DNA of 64,000 nt from contig CM001438.1 in the NCBI GenBank assembly GCA_000244995.1, forward strand, positions 1,046,921-1,110,920, read 5' to 3'. Positions within the stretch are counted from its first letter, which is position 1. The number at the start of each line of letters is the position of its first letter. This document shows positions 17,917-25,915 of the stretch, in pieces. This DNA comes from Burkholderiales bacterium JOSHI_001. Lineage in GTDB: Bacteria; Pseudomonadota; Gammaproteobacteria; Burkholderiales; Burkholderiaceae_C. The position numbers were made by a program, and so were the translations under genes. The notes under the pieces were generated by a model. That model was not told the origin of the DNA and ran no database searches. It saw only the letters and a program-made list of their open reading frames with translations.

Positions 17917-19692
17917 TTACTTCGACCAATGGATGCCGTCGAGGTAGACCTTGGTGGTGTTGCCAGGCGCATTGCCGGTGCGCGAGTACACGTCCGAGAT
18001 GAGGAAGCGCGACAGCACCAGCGACAGGTCGAGCTGGGGGTTCTTGGCGATGAAGTCCTTCAGCGGTATCGACACCTGGCACCAAGCACCGGTGCTGCAG
18101 TAGCCATGGTCGCCGGGCTGGAGCTGCAGGATGGCCTCCTGCGGTTCACGGTCCTGGGTGTCGGTCGAGATGCCGATTTCGATCTTCCCCGGGTAGGTGG
18201 TGCTGACCCAGAAATTCAGCCGGCCTGTGGCGGCGAAGCTGGACAGGTTGTCCGTGGCGCCCGTGGGCGATTGACGCACCAGGCCCCATCCGAAGCTGGC
18301 CGGCTGCGGCGTGATTTCCAGGCCATTGCCGGCGTCGCCGGGGCCGAAGTTGGGCGAAAACTCGTTGCGGGCTGCGGTGGTGCCGTCGAAGGCGTCCCAG
18401 CGCAGGCCTGTGGGCCGCACTTCGGAGGCGCCGGGCGCCAGGTCGGAATAGAGGGTGTACTGGTTCTGCGCGATCGCGGCGTTGACCACCGGCGAGCGGA
18501 AGGACAGCGCATCGGCTGGGGTGAAGGTGCCTGGCGCCCAGACCCAGGTGGCACCGCCAGCAGGTGAGTTGTCCGGATTGATCGCCTGGATCGCATAGCG
18601 CGCCTGACGGTCCTTGTTGAACAAGCCCCAGCCATCGTCACCTTGCTTCCAGGGTTCATCGAAAGCCACGAAATAGAACACGGCCTTGGGGCCCGCACCG
18701 GTCCGACCCTCGGCGGCCCAGGCGGTGATCTGGTCGAAATACATCTTCTGGTTCACCGGATGGGCCCGGAAGGACAGGCGCGGATCGATCACGTTCCAGC
18801 CGGTCTCGCCGACGGTGATGGGGATGTAGGACAGCCCCTTGTTGTCGAAGGCGGTGCGCGTTTGCTGGTACTGGTGCTTGGTTTCGGCGTGGACGGCGTT
18901 CATCATCGCCGTTGCGCGGCTGGCCTCCGGTTCGCCCTTCTGCCGCCAATCGAACAGCTTCGGGTTGAAGAAAGTGTCCAACTGGGCGTAGGTGTGGATG
19001 GAAGCGAAGTCGACCTCGTTGGTGATCACCGCCGGCATGTCGGCCCAGGCGGCCCAGTTGTCGTCGGTGGTGACGGGTTGCGTGATCTGATTGCGCACCG
19101 TGCGCAGGTAGCCGGCCAGGGTTTCGGGCTTGGTCCGCACGCCGGAGAAATCCACCTGGGTCTCGTTGCCGATGCTGACGGCCAGGATGATGTCCTTGAA
19201 CACCGGGTGGGTGGCCAATGCCACGGCCTGGGCGATCGATGCTTCGTTGGCGGCACGGATGGCCGGCAGGTCGGCTGGCGCGGCGAACGTGTCGCCGCGG
19301 ATGAAGGCGCCGAGTTGCACCTTCATGTTCAGGTTGTTGTCGGCAATCACCTGCAGGGTCTGCCGGGCCACCTTGTCGTCGCTGGAGAAAAGGCGAATGA
19401 GTCGAAAGCCCGCGGCCAGCATCAGGTCGAGGTCCTGTTTGATGTTGGCCGGCGGGATCACTTCCGCATCGAGTTCGGCGGGGTTCCTGGCGGTGCGGTA
19501 GGCCCCGTAGGCCACCGCCTTGCGTGACATGAAGTCCTCGCTCAAGGGCCTGATCGTGACCCCCGTGAAGGGCACACCTCCACCGCCGCCGCAGGAGGCG
19601 ATCCATGTGGCCAGCAGGAGGGACAGGACGATGCGCATCGCGGCGATGCCGAAGCGTTGGTGTTGCATGGCAGGGCTCTCGTGCTGGTGCAT
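17917..19692 (-). CDS. Lipid-anchored GH17 beta-glucanase with C-terminal sugar-binding-like domain
   Basis: A lipoprotein of up to 591 residues. The signal MRIVLSLLLATWIASC ends in a lipobox Cys followed by a Gly run, so it is membrane-anchored. The GH17 domain spans about residues 50-390, with SIGNETQVDF (acid/base Glu) and ITVGETGWNV (nucleophile Glu). The remaining ~180 residues form a galactose-binding-like beta-sandwich (RLNFWVSTTYPGKIEIGI, KVYLDGIHW), probably a carbohydrate-binding domain. The first ATG lies 2 bp after the porin stop; starts at 19668 or 19638 would give a more usual signal length. It probably attacks polymer at the cell surface or in the periplasm. Confidence 0.85.
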   Translation of the reverse strand: MHQHESPAMQHQRFGIAAMRIVLSLLLATWIASCGGGGGVPFTGVTIRPLSEDFMSRKAVAYGAYRTARNPAELDAEVIPPANIKQDLDLMLAAGFRLIRLFSSDDKVARQTLQVIADNNLNMKVQLGAFIRGDTFAAPADLPAIRAANEASIAQAVALATHPVFKDIILAVSIGNETQVDFSGVRTKPETLAGYLRTVRNQITQPVTTDDNWAAWADMPAVITNEVDFASIHTYAQLDTFFNPKLFDWRQKGEPEASRATAMMNAVHAETKHQYQQTRTAFDNKGLSYIPITVGETGWNVIDPRLSFRAHPVNQKMYFDQITAWAAEGRTGAGPKAVFYFVAFDEPWKQGDDGWGLFNKDRQARYAIQAINPDNSPAGGATWVWAPGTFTPADALSFRSPVVNAAIAQNQYTLYSDLAPGASEVRPTGLRWDAFDGTTAARNEFSPNFGPGDAGNGLEITPQPASFGWGLVRQSPTGATDNLSSFAATGRLNFWVSTTYPGKIEIGISTDTQDREPQEAILQLQPGDHGYCSTGAWCQVSIPLKDFIAKNPQLDLSLVLSRFLISDVYSRTGNAPGNTTKVYLDGIHWSK

Positions 19693-19693
19693 A

Positions 19694-21052
19694 TCAGAAG
19701 GTGAAGGTCGCGCCGACGCCGAACCAGTTGCCGCGCTTTTCCACCCGCGAGTCGATGCCGCTGAAGGCCTGGTGGCCCGGCATGCTCAAGGGGGCCAGGC
19801 CGCGTTGGCCGTAGTTCACCATGCCGACCACGCCATTCAGGCGCAGGCCGGGGCTGGGGTCGTAGCTCAGTCCCACGGTGTTGAAGGTGGCTGAGTTCGA
19901 CTGGCCCCGCTCCGAGGGGTTGTCGGTGGAAGCCTTGCCGAGATGGACCATGCCGGTGTAGGCCGCCAGCTTGTCGGTGATGCGGTAGCGCGCACCGAGC
20001 ACCACGTCGATCGATTTGGCCGCATGGCCCTTGTAGACGCCGCCGCCGAGGTCCTGGCGCCAGTCCACGTTGAAGGGGTTGTTCCAGATGTCGAAGCCAC
20101 CGGGGTTGTCGACCTTCGATTGCAGGAACTTGGCATAAGCGCCACTCCAGCGGTTGGCGCGCAGGCCGGCGGACAGTTCCAGCTTGGCGTCGAGCTTGTA
20201 GCGCGCCATGATCATGGCGATGCTCTGGCTGGACCCGCCGAGGTCCTTGTCGAACCGCGCGTCGAAGAACAGGCTGCTGAAGGGCGCGTGGCCGAAGGCC
20301 ACCGGCGGTCCGTTCTTGCCTTCCTGCAGCATGAGGTCCAGCCCCAGGTCGCCGCGACGGTACTGGCCCCACAGCTCCCAGAAGCGGGGCTTGTTGCGCT
20401 TCCAGCCGCTCTTGCCGAAGTCGTAGGTGGCCTCGATCACCAGGTCCCCCTCGGCCACATCGAACAGGCGCGAGGTGTAGCGCACCGCTCGGGTGAGCAG
20501 GCCGTAGCCGGCACCCGACGAGGCCCAGGGGTCGCCGACGCCGATGTCGGAGCCGAAGGGATAGTCGGCCATGCTCCAGGCCCGCGTCTGCATAGCCCCC
20601 ACCGTGAGGCGGCCGTAGTCCTCGTGGCCGATGCCGATGCTCTTGTCGTACCAGAAGTCCTTGAAGTCCTCCTTGCCATCGCGCCAACGCTGGCTCAGCA
20701 GGCCCGAGAGCTTGAAGCCGCGCGGCAGGTCGAACTTGGCACCCAGGTAGGGTTGGAACAGCGTGACATGGGTGGTGCCGGCCCCATAGCCGACGCCCTG
20801 CACCAGGGGATCGGACCAGAGGAACTCCCTGCCGGCGAACTTCTCCACCTGGCAGTCCTTCAAGGGGCACTCGCTGCTGATGCGTGTGACGTCAAGCTTG
20901 GCGAAACCGGTCAGGCTGAAGGGGCCGAAGTCGATGGCCGATGCAGGGCCGGGCATGGCCAGCAAGGCCGCGGCCAAGCCGCAGGCCGGCGCCAGGGCTC
21001 GCGCACGAAGCACCTTTGCGTTCCGGTACTTGCTTCTGGGCAGAGGGTGCAT
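19694..21052 (-). CDS. Outer-membrane porin of the glucan locus
   Basis: A 452-residue beta-barrel protein. The signal peptide ends at ASA (about residue 39), then alternating amphipathic strands run to a C-terminal phenylalanine (FGVGATFTF), the usual outer-membrane assembly signal. Strands such as GPFSLTGFAKLDV, LTVGAMQTRAW and LVIEATYDFGKSGW are porin-like, though I cannot assign a named porin family. As the first gene of the operon it should let beta-glucan oligosaccharides cross the outer membrane. The frame stays open for a further 770 codons upstream, but that is the shadow of the GH81 gene. The ATG lies 38 bp inside the operator. Confidence 0.8.
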   Translation of the reverse strand: MHPLPRSKYRNAKVLRARALAPACGLAAALLAMPGPASAIDFGPFSLTGFAKLDVTRISSECPLKDCQVEKFAGREFLWSDPLVQGVGYGAGTTHVTLFQPYLGAKFDLPRGFKLSGLLSQRWRDGKEDFKDFWYDKSIGIGHEDYGRLTVGAMQTRAWSMADYPFGSDIGVGDPWASSGAGYGLLTRAVRYTSRLFDVAEGDLVIEATYDFGKSGWKRNKPRFWELWGQYRRGDLGLDLMLQEGKNGPPVAFGHAPFSSLFFDARFDKDLGGSSQSIAMIMARYKLDAKLELSAGLRANRWSGAYAKFLQSKVDNPGGFDIWNNPFNVDWRQDLGGGVYKGHAAKSIDVVLGARYRITDKLAAYTGMVHLGKASTDNPSERGQSNSATFNTVGLSYDPSPGLRLNGVVGMVNYGQRGLAPLSMPGHQAFSGIDSRVEKRGNWFGVGATFTF

Positions 21053-21090
21053 AGGGTCTCGCTCGGCGATGGTTGGACGGGAGCACGGCA

Positions 21091-21135
21091 TGAAAGCGCT
21101 TTCACAGCATACTGACCGAACCCGAGGATCGTCAA
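21091..21135 (-). promoter_or_regulatory. Sigma-70 promoter with LacI operator for the porin operon
   Basis: On the minus strand TTGACG (21135-21130) and TATGCT (21111-21106) are spaced by 18 bp. The palindrome TGAAAGCGCTTTCA (21091-21104) starts one base after the -10 box, the same geometry as at 7437. It controls porin, GH17 lipoprotein, GH30, phosphorylase-like protein and symporter. Confidence 0.85.
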
Positions 21136-21216
21136 CGACGCGCGTGTCCGTGTTTTCCCGCGTCTGGGTCGCATCGGCCTGGGTGTTGGCGAACATCGGG
21201 AAAACCACAGTGAGTA

Positions 21217-21230
21217 TGAAAGCGCTTTCA
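21217..21230 (+). promoter_or_regulatory. LacI operator upstream of GH81
   Basis: A second TGAAAGCGCTTTCA in the divergent porin/GH81 intergenic region, 44 bp before the GH81 start. It is centred 126 bp (about 12 helical turns) from the porin operator, so looping between the two is possible. The -10 would overlap GAGTAT just before it; a good -35 is not obvious. Confidence 0.8.
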
Positions 21231-21274
21231 AACACAATCCCTTCCATCGACCTCGTCGCTGGCAGGTGAGTCGC

Positions 21275-23566
21275 ATGGCATGCATCAAGTGGGTTGCGCG
21301 GTTTGCGTTCTGGCTGTTCCTGGGGCCGACATTGGCCCTGCACGGCGTTGCCGCACAGCCGGTCAAGGCCGGTGAGGGCGCGTACCACCTCGGTCCGAAA
21401 TCCGGCGACAAGGGTCTGCCGGCGGCGCCCCTGCGCACGGCCGCCATGCTCAAGCAGGCGGCCCCCACCAGCCAGTGGTATTCGACGCTGATCTTCAATC
21501 CGAAACCCTTCCCGATCTACGTGCAGCCGATGACGGTGCGCACCACCGAGCAGGGGTTCGAGATGGCCCTGCCCAGCAAGGAGGTGACGGCCACGGAGCG
21601 GCGCGACACCGAAGTCGCCTACCTGCACCGCGATCCGCTGCTGCTGTCGCCGGTGGGCTTCGAGCCCGGGCCCGCCAAGCTGGCAGGCGTCGGCGACTGG
21701 TCGATCGACATCTCGATGGCGCGCGGTGCCGACGACATGCTCATCACGGTTGCCCACGGCAACCCCTACGCCTACATCCAGCTCACGCGCGGCGACCTGC
21801 GCGTGCGCCTGCCTGCAACTGGTGAGCGCTTCGACGGCGGCGCCGACGCCCGCACGCTGGCCTTGCGCATCAAGGGCAAGGCCTATGCGTTGTTCGCACC
21901 CACCGGGGCGCGTTGGGAGGCGGTCTCGGCCACCGAGTGGATCGCTCGCCTGCCAGCCGGCAAGCACTTCGTCTCGGCGGCTGTCCTGCCGGATGACAAG
22001 GCCGAAACACTGGTGCTGCTGCAGCGCCACGCCTACGCCTTCGTGCAAGGCACGCGGGTGCAGTGGCGCTACGACGTGCCTGCCAGCCAGGTGGAAACCA
22101 CCTTCAGCGCGACCACGCGCATCATGGAAGGTCCCGATGCCGGTCCCCTGTACGGCCTGTACCCGCACCACTGGTTCAAGAACGCGTCGGTCGAGGGCCA
22201 ACTCGGGCCCGCCTACGACACCGTGCGCGGGAAGGTACGCCTGCTGGCCGCGGCCCGGTTCACCACCACCCACCCCTACGTCGGCTTCGTGCCCCACTGG
22301 CCGGGCGTGGGCGATTCGGCCCGCAAGGCCGAGCTGGCCGACCTGATGAAGACCGACCTGCGCAATGCGCGCCGCATGATGCTGCCGGAAGGGCAGGGCG
22401 CCTACTGGCAGGGCAAGGGCCTGCAGCGCATCCTGAAGCTGATGGACGTGCACGAGCAGCAGGGCGACAAGGACGCCCGCGACCAGTTGCTGGCGATGCT
22501 GAAGAAGCGCATGGAGGAGTGGCTCGGGGGAGGCGACAGCAAGCGCTACTTCTTCGTCGATCGCACGCTGGGCGCGGTGGCCAGTTACCCCGACGAGTTC
22601 TTCGGCATTGCCGAGGTCAACGACCACCACTTCTGGTACGGCTACTGGATCCGCGTCGCCGCCGAGATCGCGCTGCGCGACCCGGCCTGGGCGGCCAAGG
22701 AGCGCTGGGGCGCCATGGTCGACCTGCTGGTGGCCGACATCGCGACCACCGAGCGCGGACGCGCCGACTTCCCCTTCCTGCGCAACTTCGATCCCTATGA
22801 GGGGCACTCCTGGGCCAACGGCCTGGGCGGCGTCGGCGAATACGGCCTGTACGGCAACAACCAGGAGTCTTCGTCCGAGGCGATCAATGCCTGGGTGGGC
22901 CTGATCCTCTGGGGCGAAGTGACCGGCAACCGCGACTTGCGCGACCTGGGCGCCTACCTGTACGCCACCGAGATCCAGGCCATCGACCACTACTGGTTCG
23001 ACGTGCACGGCCTGGTGCTCGCCCCCGAGTACAAGAACGTGGACGTGGCGCAGCTGTTCGGCGGAAAGTACATCCACAACACCTGGTGGACCGACGATCC
23101 ACGGCAGACCACCGGCATCAACCTGCTGCCGATCACCAGCGCCTCGACCTACATCGCGAAGCACCCGCAGTACGTTCGCAAGAACCTGGCCGCCCTGAAG
23201 GACGAGCAGGCCCTCTGGGCGGCGCGGGGCAAGAAGGTCGATCCGCCCGACATCTGGCAGGACGTCTTCGCCAAGTACCTGTCCATGGCCGACCCCGCGC
23301 CGGCTTTGGCCCAATGGAACCGCTGGGGCGCGGTCGAACTGGGTGAGACGCGCTCGCACACCTTGCACTGGCTGTTGAGCCTGAACGAGCTGGGCGCGCC
23401 GGACCTCGAGGTGCGCGCCGACACGCCGCTGTACGCCGTCTTCAAGCGGGGCGATGGCCGCAAGACCTACCTGGCCTTCAACGCCGGCAAGGCCCCGATC
23501 AGCGTGCGCTTCAGTGACGGCCAGGTGCTGGCGGTCGCGCCGGGGACCCTGGCGCGCAGCCCCTGA
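21275..23566 (+). CDS. Secreted family GH81 endo-beta-1,3-glucanase
   Basis: A 763-residue inverting endo-beta-1,3-glucanase. A signal peptide (VARFAFWLFLGPTLALHGVA) directs export. GH81 marks are PTSQWYSTLIFNPKPFPIYV at the start of the beta-sandwich domain, FGIAEVNDHHFWYGYW in the (alpha/alpha)6 barrel, and NNQESSSEAINAWVGLILWG, where the conserved acidic residues of the active site lie. Start chosen at the ATG with AGGTGAG four bases upstream rather than a GTG three codons earlier. It probably makes the first cut in extracellular or periplasmic glucan. It is the only gene behind its operator; the next gene has its own promoter. Confidence 0.92.
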   Translation: MACIKWVARFAFWLFLGPTLALHGVAAQPVKAGEGAYHLGPKSGDKGLPAAPLRTAAMLKQAAPTSQWYSTLIFNPKPFPIYVQPMTVRTTEQGFEMALPSKEVTATERRDTEVAYLHRDPLLLSPVGFEPGPAKLAGVGDWSIDISMARGADDMLITVAHGNPYAYIQLTRGDLRVRLPATGERFDGGADARTLALRIKGKAYALFAPTGARWEAVSATEWIARLPAGKHFVSAAVLPDDKAETLVLLQRHAYAFVQGTRVQWRYDVPASQVETTFSATTRIMEGPDAGPLYGLYPHHWFKNASVEGQLGPAYDTVRGKVRLLAAARFTTTHPYVGFVPHWPGVGDSARKAELADLMKTDLRNARRMMLPEGQGAYWQGKGLQRILKLMDVHEQQGDKDARDQLLAMLKKRMEEWLGGGDSKRYFFVDRTLGAVASYPDEFFGIAEVNDHHFWYGYWIRVAAEIALRDPAWAAKERWGAMVDLLVADIATTERGRADFPFLRNFDPYEGHSWANGLGGVGEYGLYGNNQESSSEAINAWVGLILWGEVTGNRDLRDLGAYLYATEIQAIDHYWFDVHGLVLAPEYKNVDVAQLFGGKYIHNTWWTDDPRQTTGINLLPITSASTYIAKHPQYVRKNLAALKDEQALWAARGKKVDPPDIWQDVFAKYLSMADPAPALAQWNRWGAVELGETRSHTLHWLLSLNELGAPDLEVRADTPLYAVFKRGDGRKTYLAFNAGKAPISVRFSDGQVLAVAPGTLARSP

Positions 23567-23600
23567 CGCTGGCCTAGGGAAAGCATCGAGAGACCGCGCC

Positions 23601-23647
23601 TTGCCATCCTGAAGCCAATTGGCTACGCTCGCATGAAAGCGCTTTCA
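23601..23647 (+). promoter_or_regulatory. Sigma-70 promoter with LacI operator for repeat lipoprotein
   Basis: TTGCCA (23601-23606) and TACGCT (23624-23629) are spaced by 17 bp. TGAAAGCGCTTTCA follows at 23634-23647. The lipoprotein start lies 39 bp further on. This is the fourth exact copy of the operator in the locus. Confidence 0.8.
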
Positions 23648-23686
23648 TACACGGGCTGCACACAGGCCCCACGGAGACACACCGAC

Positions 23687-25792
23687 ATGTCGCACCGAAT
23701 CGCCTCGAACCCCCTGCTGGCCCTGCTGATCGCGGGCGCTGCGCTCGTCGGTTGTGGAGGCGGCGACGCCGAGCCGCCGCCGCCGCCCATCGGCCCGTCG
23801 ACGTCGTCCGGACCCGACACCGTGGCGCCGAGCGTGACCATCTCCAACAACGTGTCCACGCCCACCGCGACCGGCCCGGTCACGTTCAGCTTCGTGTTCA
23901 GTGAGGACGTCGGCACCAGCTTCGACGTCACCGACATCACGGTCAGCGGCGGCACCGCGGGCACGTTCACCCGCATTGACGGCCGCCAGGCGACCATCGT
24001 GATGACGCCAACGCCCGGCGTGGCGGGCACCATGACGGTGAACGTGGCGGCAGGGCGCTTCACCGACCTCTTCGGCAACGCCAATGTGGCGGCGGCCCGT
24101 GCTTCGATGGACTACGTCGTCGCGCCGCCCCCGCCGCCCCCAACGCCCACCGGGACGGTGCTCGCGAACTTCGACAACGTGTCGCCGCCCTTCGCCGGCT
24201 TCGAAGGCGGCGATGGCAGCGCGGTCGAGGCGGGCCCGGCCGGTGGCAGCGGCAATGCGCTGAAGGTGCTGCGCTCCGGTGGCCAGGTCTTTGCGCTCGC
24301 GATCGTCACTTTGCCCAGCAATGTGGCGCTGGAGGCGGGACGAAAGACGATCTCGGCCCGGGTGTACTCGCCCACCGCCAACATCCCGATGGTGCTCAAG
24401 CTCGAAGGCCCGGGCGGCAATCCGTCCAGCGGCGACATCCAGGCCAACGAGGTCGTCGTCGTGGGCTGGCAGACGCTGACCTGGACCGTCAACGCGGTCA
24501 ACACCAACTACAACGTGCTGGTGCTGCTGCCCAACCTGGGCACCGTGGACGCCCCTCCCGGCAAGGCCTACTACTTCGACGACATCCAGTTGCTGGGTAC
24601 CGCCTCCGGCGGCGGCGCCAGCGGCACCGTGCTGGCGAACTTCGACAGCGTGTCGCCGCCCTTCGCCGGCTTCGAAGGTGGCGATGGCAGCGCGGTCGAG
24701 GCGGGCCCGGCCGGTGGCAGCGGCAATGCGCTGAAGGTGCTGCGCTCCGGTGGCCAGGTCTTTGCGCTCGCCATCGTCACCTTGCCCAGCAATGTGGCGC
24801 TGGAGGCGGGACGAAAGACGATCTCGGCGCGGGTGTACTCGCCCACCGCCAACATCCCGATGGTGCTCAAGCTCGAAGGCCCGGGCGGCAATCCGTCCAG
24901 CGGCGACATCCAGGCCAACGAGGCGGTGGTCGTGGGCTGGCAGACGCTGACCTGGACCGTCAACGCGGTCAACACGAACTACAACGTGCTGGTGCTGCTG
25001 CCCAACCTGGGCACCGTGGACGCCCCTCCCGGCAAGGCCTACTACTTCGACGACATCCAGTTGCTCGGCACGGCTTCGGGTGGCGGCGGTGGTGGCGGAT
25101 TGCAGACCTTCTCATCGGGGTTTGTGGCAGGCAACCGCACGGTCGAGGGCGGCGAGTTCGGCGGCTTCAGCGGCAGCAACCAGGACAACTTCGCCTGCAG
25201 CGGGGACCCCGCGTGGTGCGGTGGCGGCGGCGATACCACCCCCGGGGTCGCGGCCGACACGTCGTTCTTCTTCTACTACTACCAGACGCCCACGCCGGCC
25301 ACCGCCGAGTACATGGGCATCTTCGTGCTGGCCCCCGGCCTCACCGGCGGCCTGAGCGGCACGGCCGACAGCACGGGCGTGCAGATCAATGGCCAGACCG
25401 CCATGAAGTTCAAGCTCGGACAGAACCCGGAATGGTTCGGCACTGCGACGAACAAGTTCGCGGTCGACCTGACGCTGGGCAAGCGCTACCCGCCGAACGG
25501 CAACACCTGCCGGCTGCAATTGCGCACGATCGTGACCCCCACCGCCGCCGCCGCGACGGCCTACACGGTGCCCTTGTCCGCCTTCAGCGTGGTGCAGGAC
25601 TGCGGTGTCGGCGGACTCACCGTCGCCTCGGCGCTGGCCGCGTCGCCGATCTCGCAGGTGTCGTTCCAGGGTGTTGGCGGCAGCATCGCGCTGTCGGCTG
25701 GCGGCCAGACCAGCGGCGCCAACCTGAGCGTGGCTGCCGGCGGTGTGTACCCCACCACATTGGTGGTCGTCGGCGGCATCACGTTCGAGTGA
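23687..25792 (+). CDS. Lipoprotein with Ig-like domain and duplicated modules
   Basis: A 701-residue surface lipoprotein. The signal ends in a lipobox (ALVGC, Cys about 23), followed by an Asp/Pro/Ser linker. Residues about 45-145 are a bacterial Ig-like domain (VAPSVTISNN … VTFSFVFSEDV … ADLFGN-type end). Two nearly identical 157-residue beta-sandwich modules follow (about 156-312 and 313-469), each starting GTVLANFD and ending YYFDDIQLLGTASGGG, like galactose-binding or CBM folds. The C-terminal ~230 residues form a further domain that I do not recognise. No catalytic signature is visible. The shared operator points to glucan capture at the surface; this is inference. Start set at MSHRIAS. 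Confidence 0.75.
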   Translation: MSHRIASNPLLALLIAGAALVGCGGGDAEPPPPPIGPSTSSGPDTVAPSVTISNNVSTPTATGPVTFSFVFSEDVGTSFDVTDITVSGGTAGTFTRIDGRQATIVMTPTPGVAGTMTVNVAAGRFTDLFGNANVAAARASMDYVVAPPPPPPTPTGTVLANFDNVSPPFAGFEGGDGSAVEAGPAGGSGNALKVLRSGGQVFALAIVTLPSNVALEAGRKTISARVYSPTANIPMVLKLEGPGGNPSSGDIQANEVVVVGWQTLTWTVNAVNTNYNVLVLLPNLGTVDAPPGKAYYFDDIQLLGTASGGGASGTVLANFDSVSPPFAGFEGGDGSAVEAGPAGGSGNALKVLRSGGQVFALAIVTLPSNVALEAGRKTISARVYSPTANIPMVLKLEGPGGNPSSGDIQANEAVVVGWQTLTWTVNAVNTNYNVLVLLPNLGTVDAPPGKAYYFDDIQLLGTASGGGGGGGLQTFSSGFVAGNRTVEGGEFGGFSGSNQDNFACSGDPAWCGGGGDTTPGVAADTSFFFYYYQTPTPATAEYMGIFVLAPGLTGGLSGTADSTGVQINGQTAMKFKLGQNPEWFGTATNKFAVDLTLGKRYPPNGNTCRLQLRTIVTPTAAAATAYTVPLSAFSVVQDCGVGGLTVASALAASPISQVSFQGVGGSIALSAGGQTSGANLSVAAGGVYPTTLVVVGGITFE
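24152..25093 (+). repeat. Tandem 471-bp duplication inside the lipoprotein gene
   Basis: Two direct copies, 24152-24622 and 24623-25093, encode the same 157-residue module in frame. Differences are few and mostly third-position (for example GACAACGTG/GACAGCGTG and GTCGTCGTC/GCGGTGGTC), so the duplication is recent or kept alike by gene conversion. Confidence 0.9.
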
Positions 25793-25805
25793 CAGCGTGC
25801 GGCGC

Positions 25806-25873
25806 CGCTTCGAATGGTGCGGGTTCAAACCCCGCACGATCGAAGCGACGTTCCGCCCTCGGCAGGCCGAGGG
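25806..25873. terminator. Two tandem hairpins between convergent genes
   Basis: The first hairpin has an 8-bp outer stem (CGCTTCGA/TCGAAGCG), a small internal loop, a 7-bp inner stem (GTGCGGG/CCCGCAC) and a 7-nt loop. The second is CCCTCGG-CAGG-CCGAGGG at 25856-25873. They lie between stops at 25792 (plus) and 25916 (minus). There is no T-run, so they may act as bidirectional RNA-end hairpins rather than strong intrinsic terminators. Confidence 0.55.
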
Positions 25874-25915
25874 GCTTCTGTCGCCTTCGGTGGCCGGCTT
25901 GCATGGGGCCGCGGT

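Noticed and set aside
19694..23368. 1224-codon open frame on the minus strand
   Set aside because: Only the last 452 codons (porin) are real. The rest is the antisense shadow of the GH81 gene and has no domain.
25820..25837. T-arm-like hairpin suggesting a tRNA gene
   Set aside because: No acceptor, D-arm or anticodon arm can be built around it and no CCA end is present.
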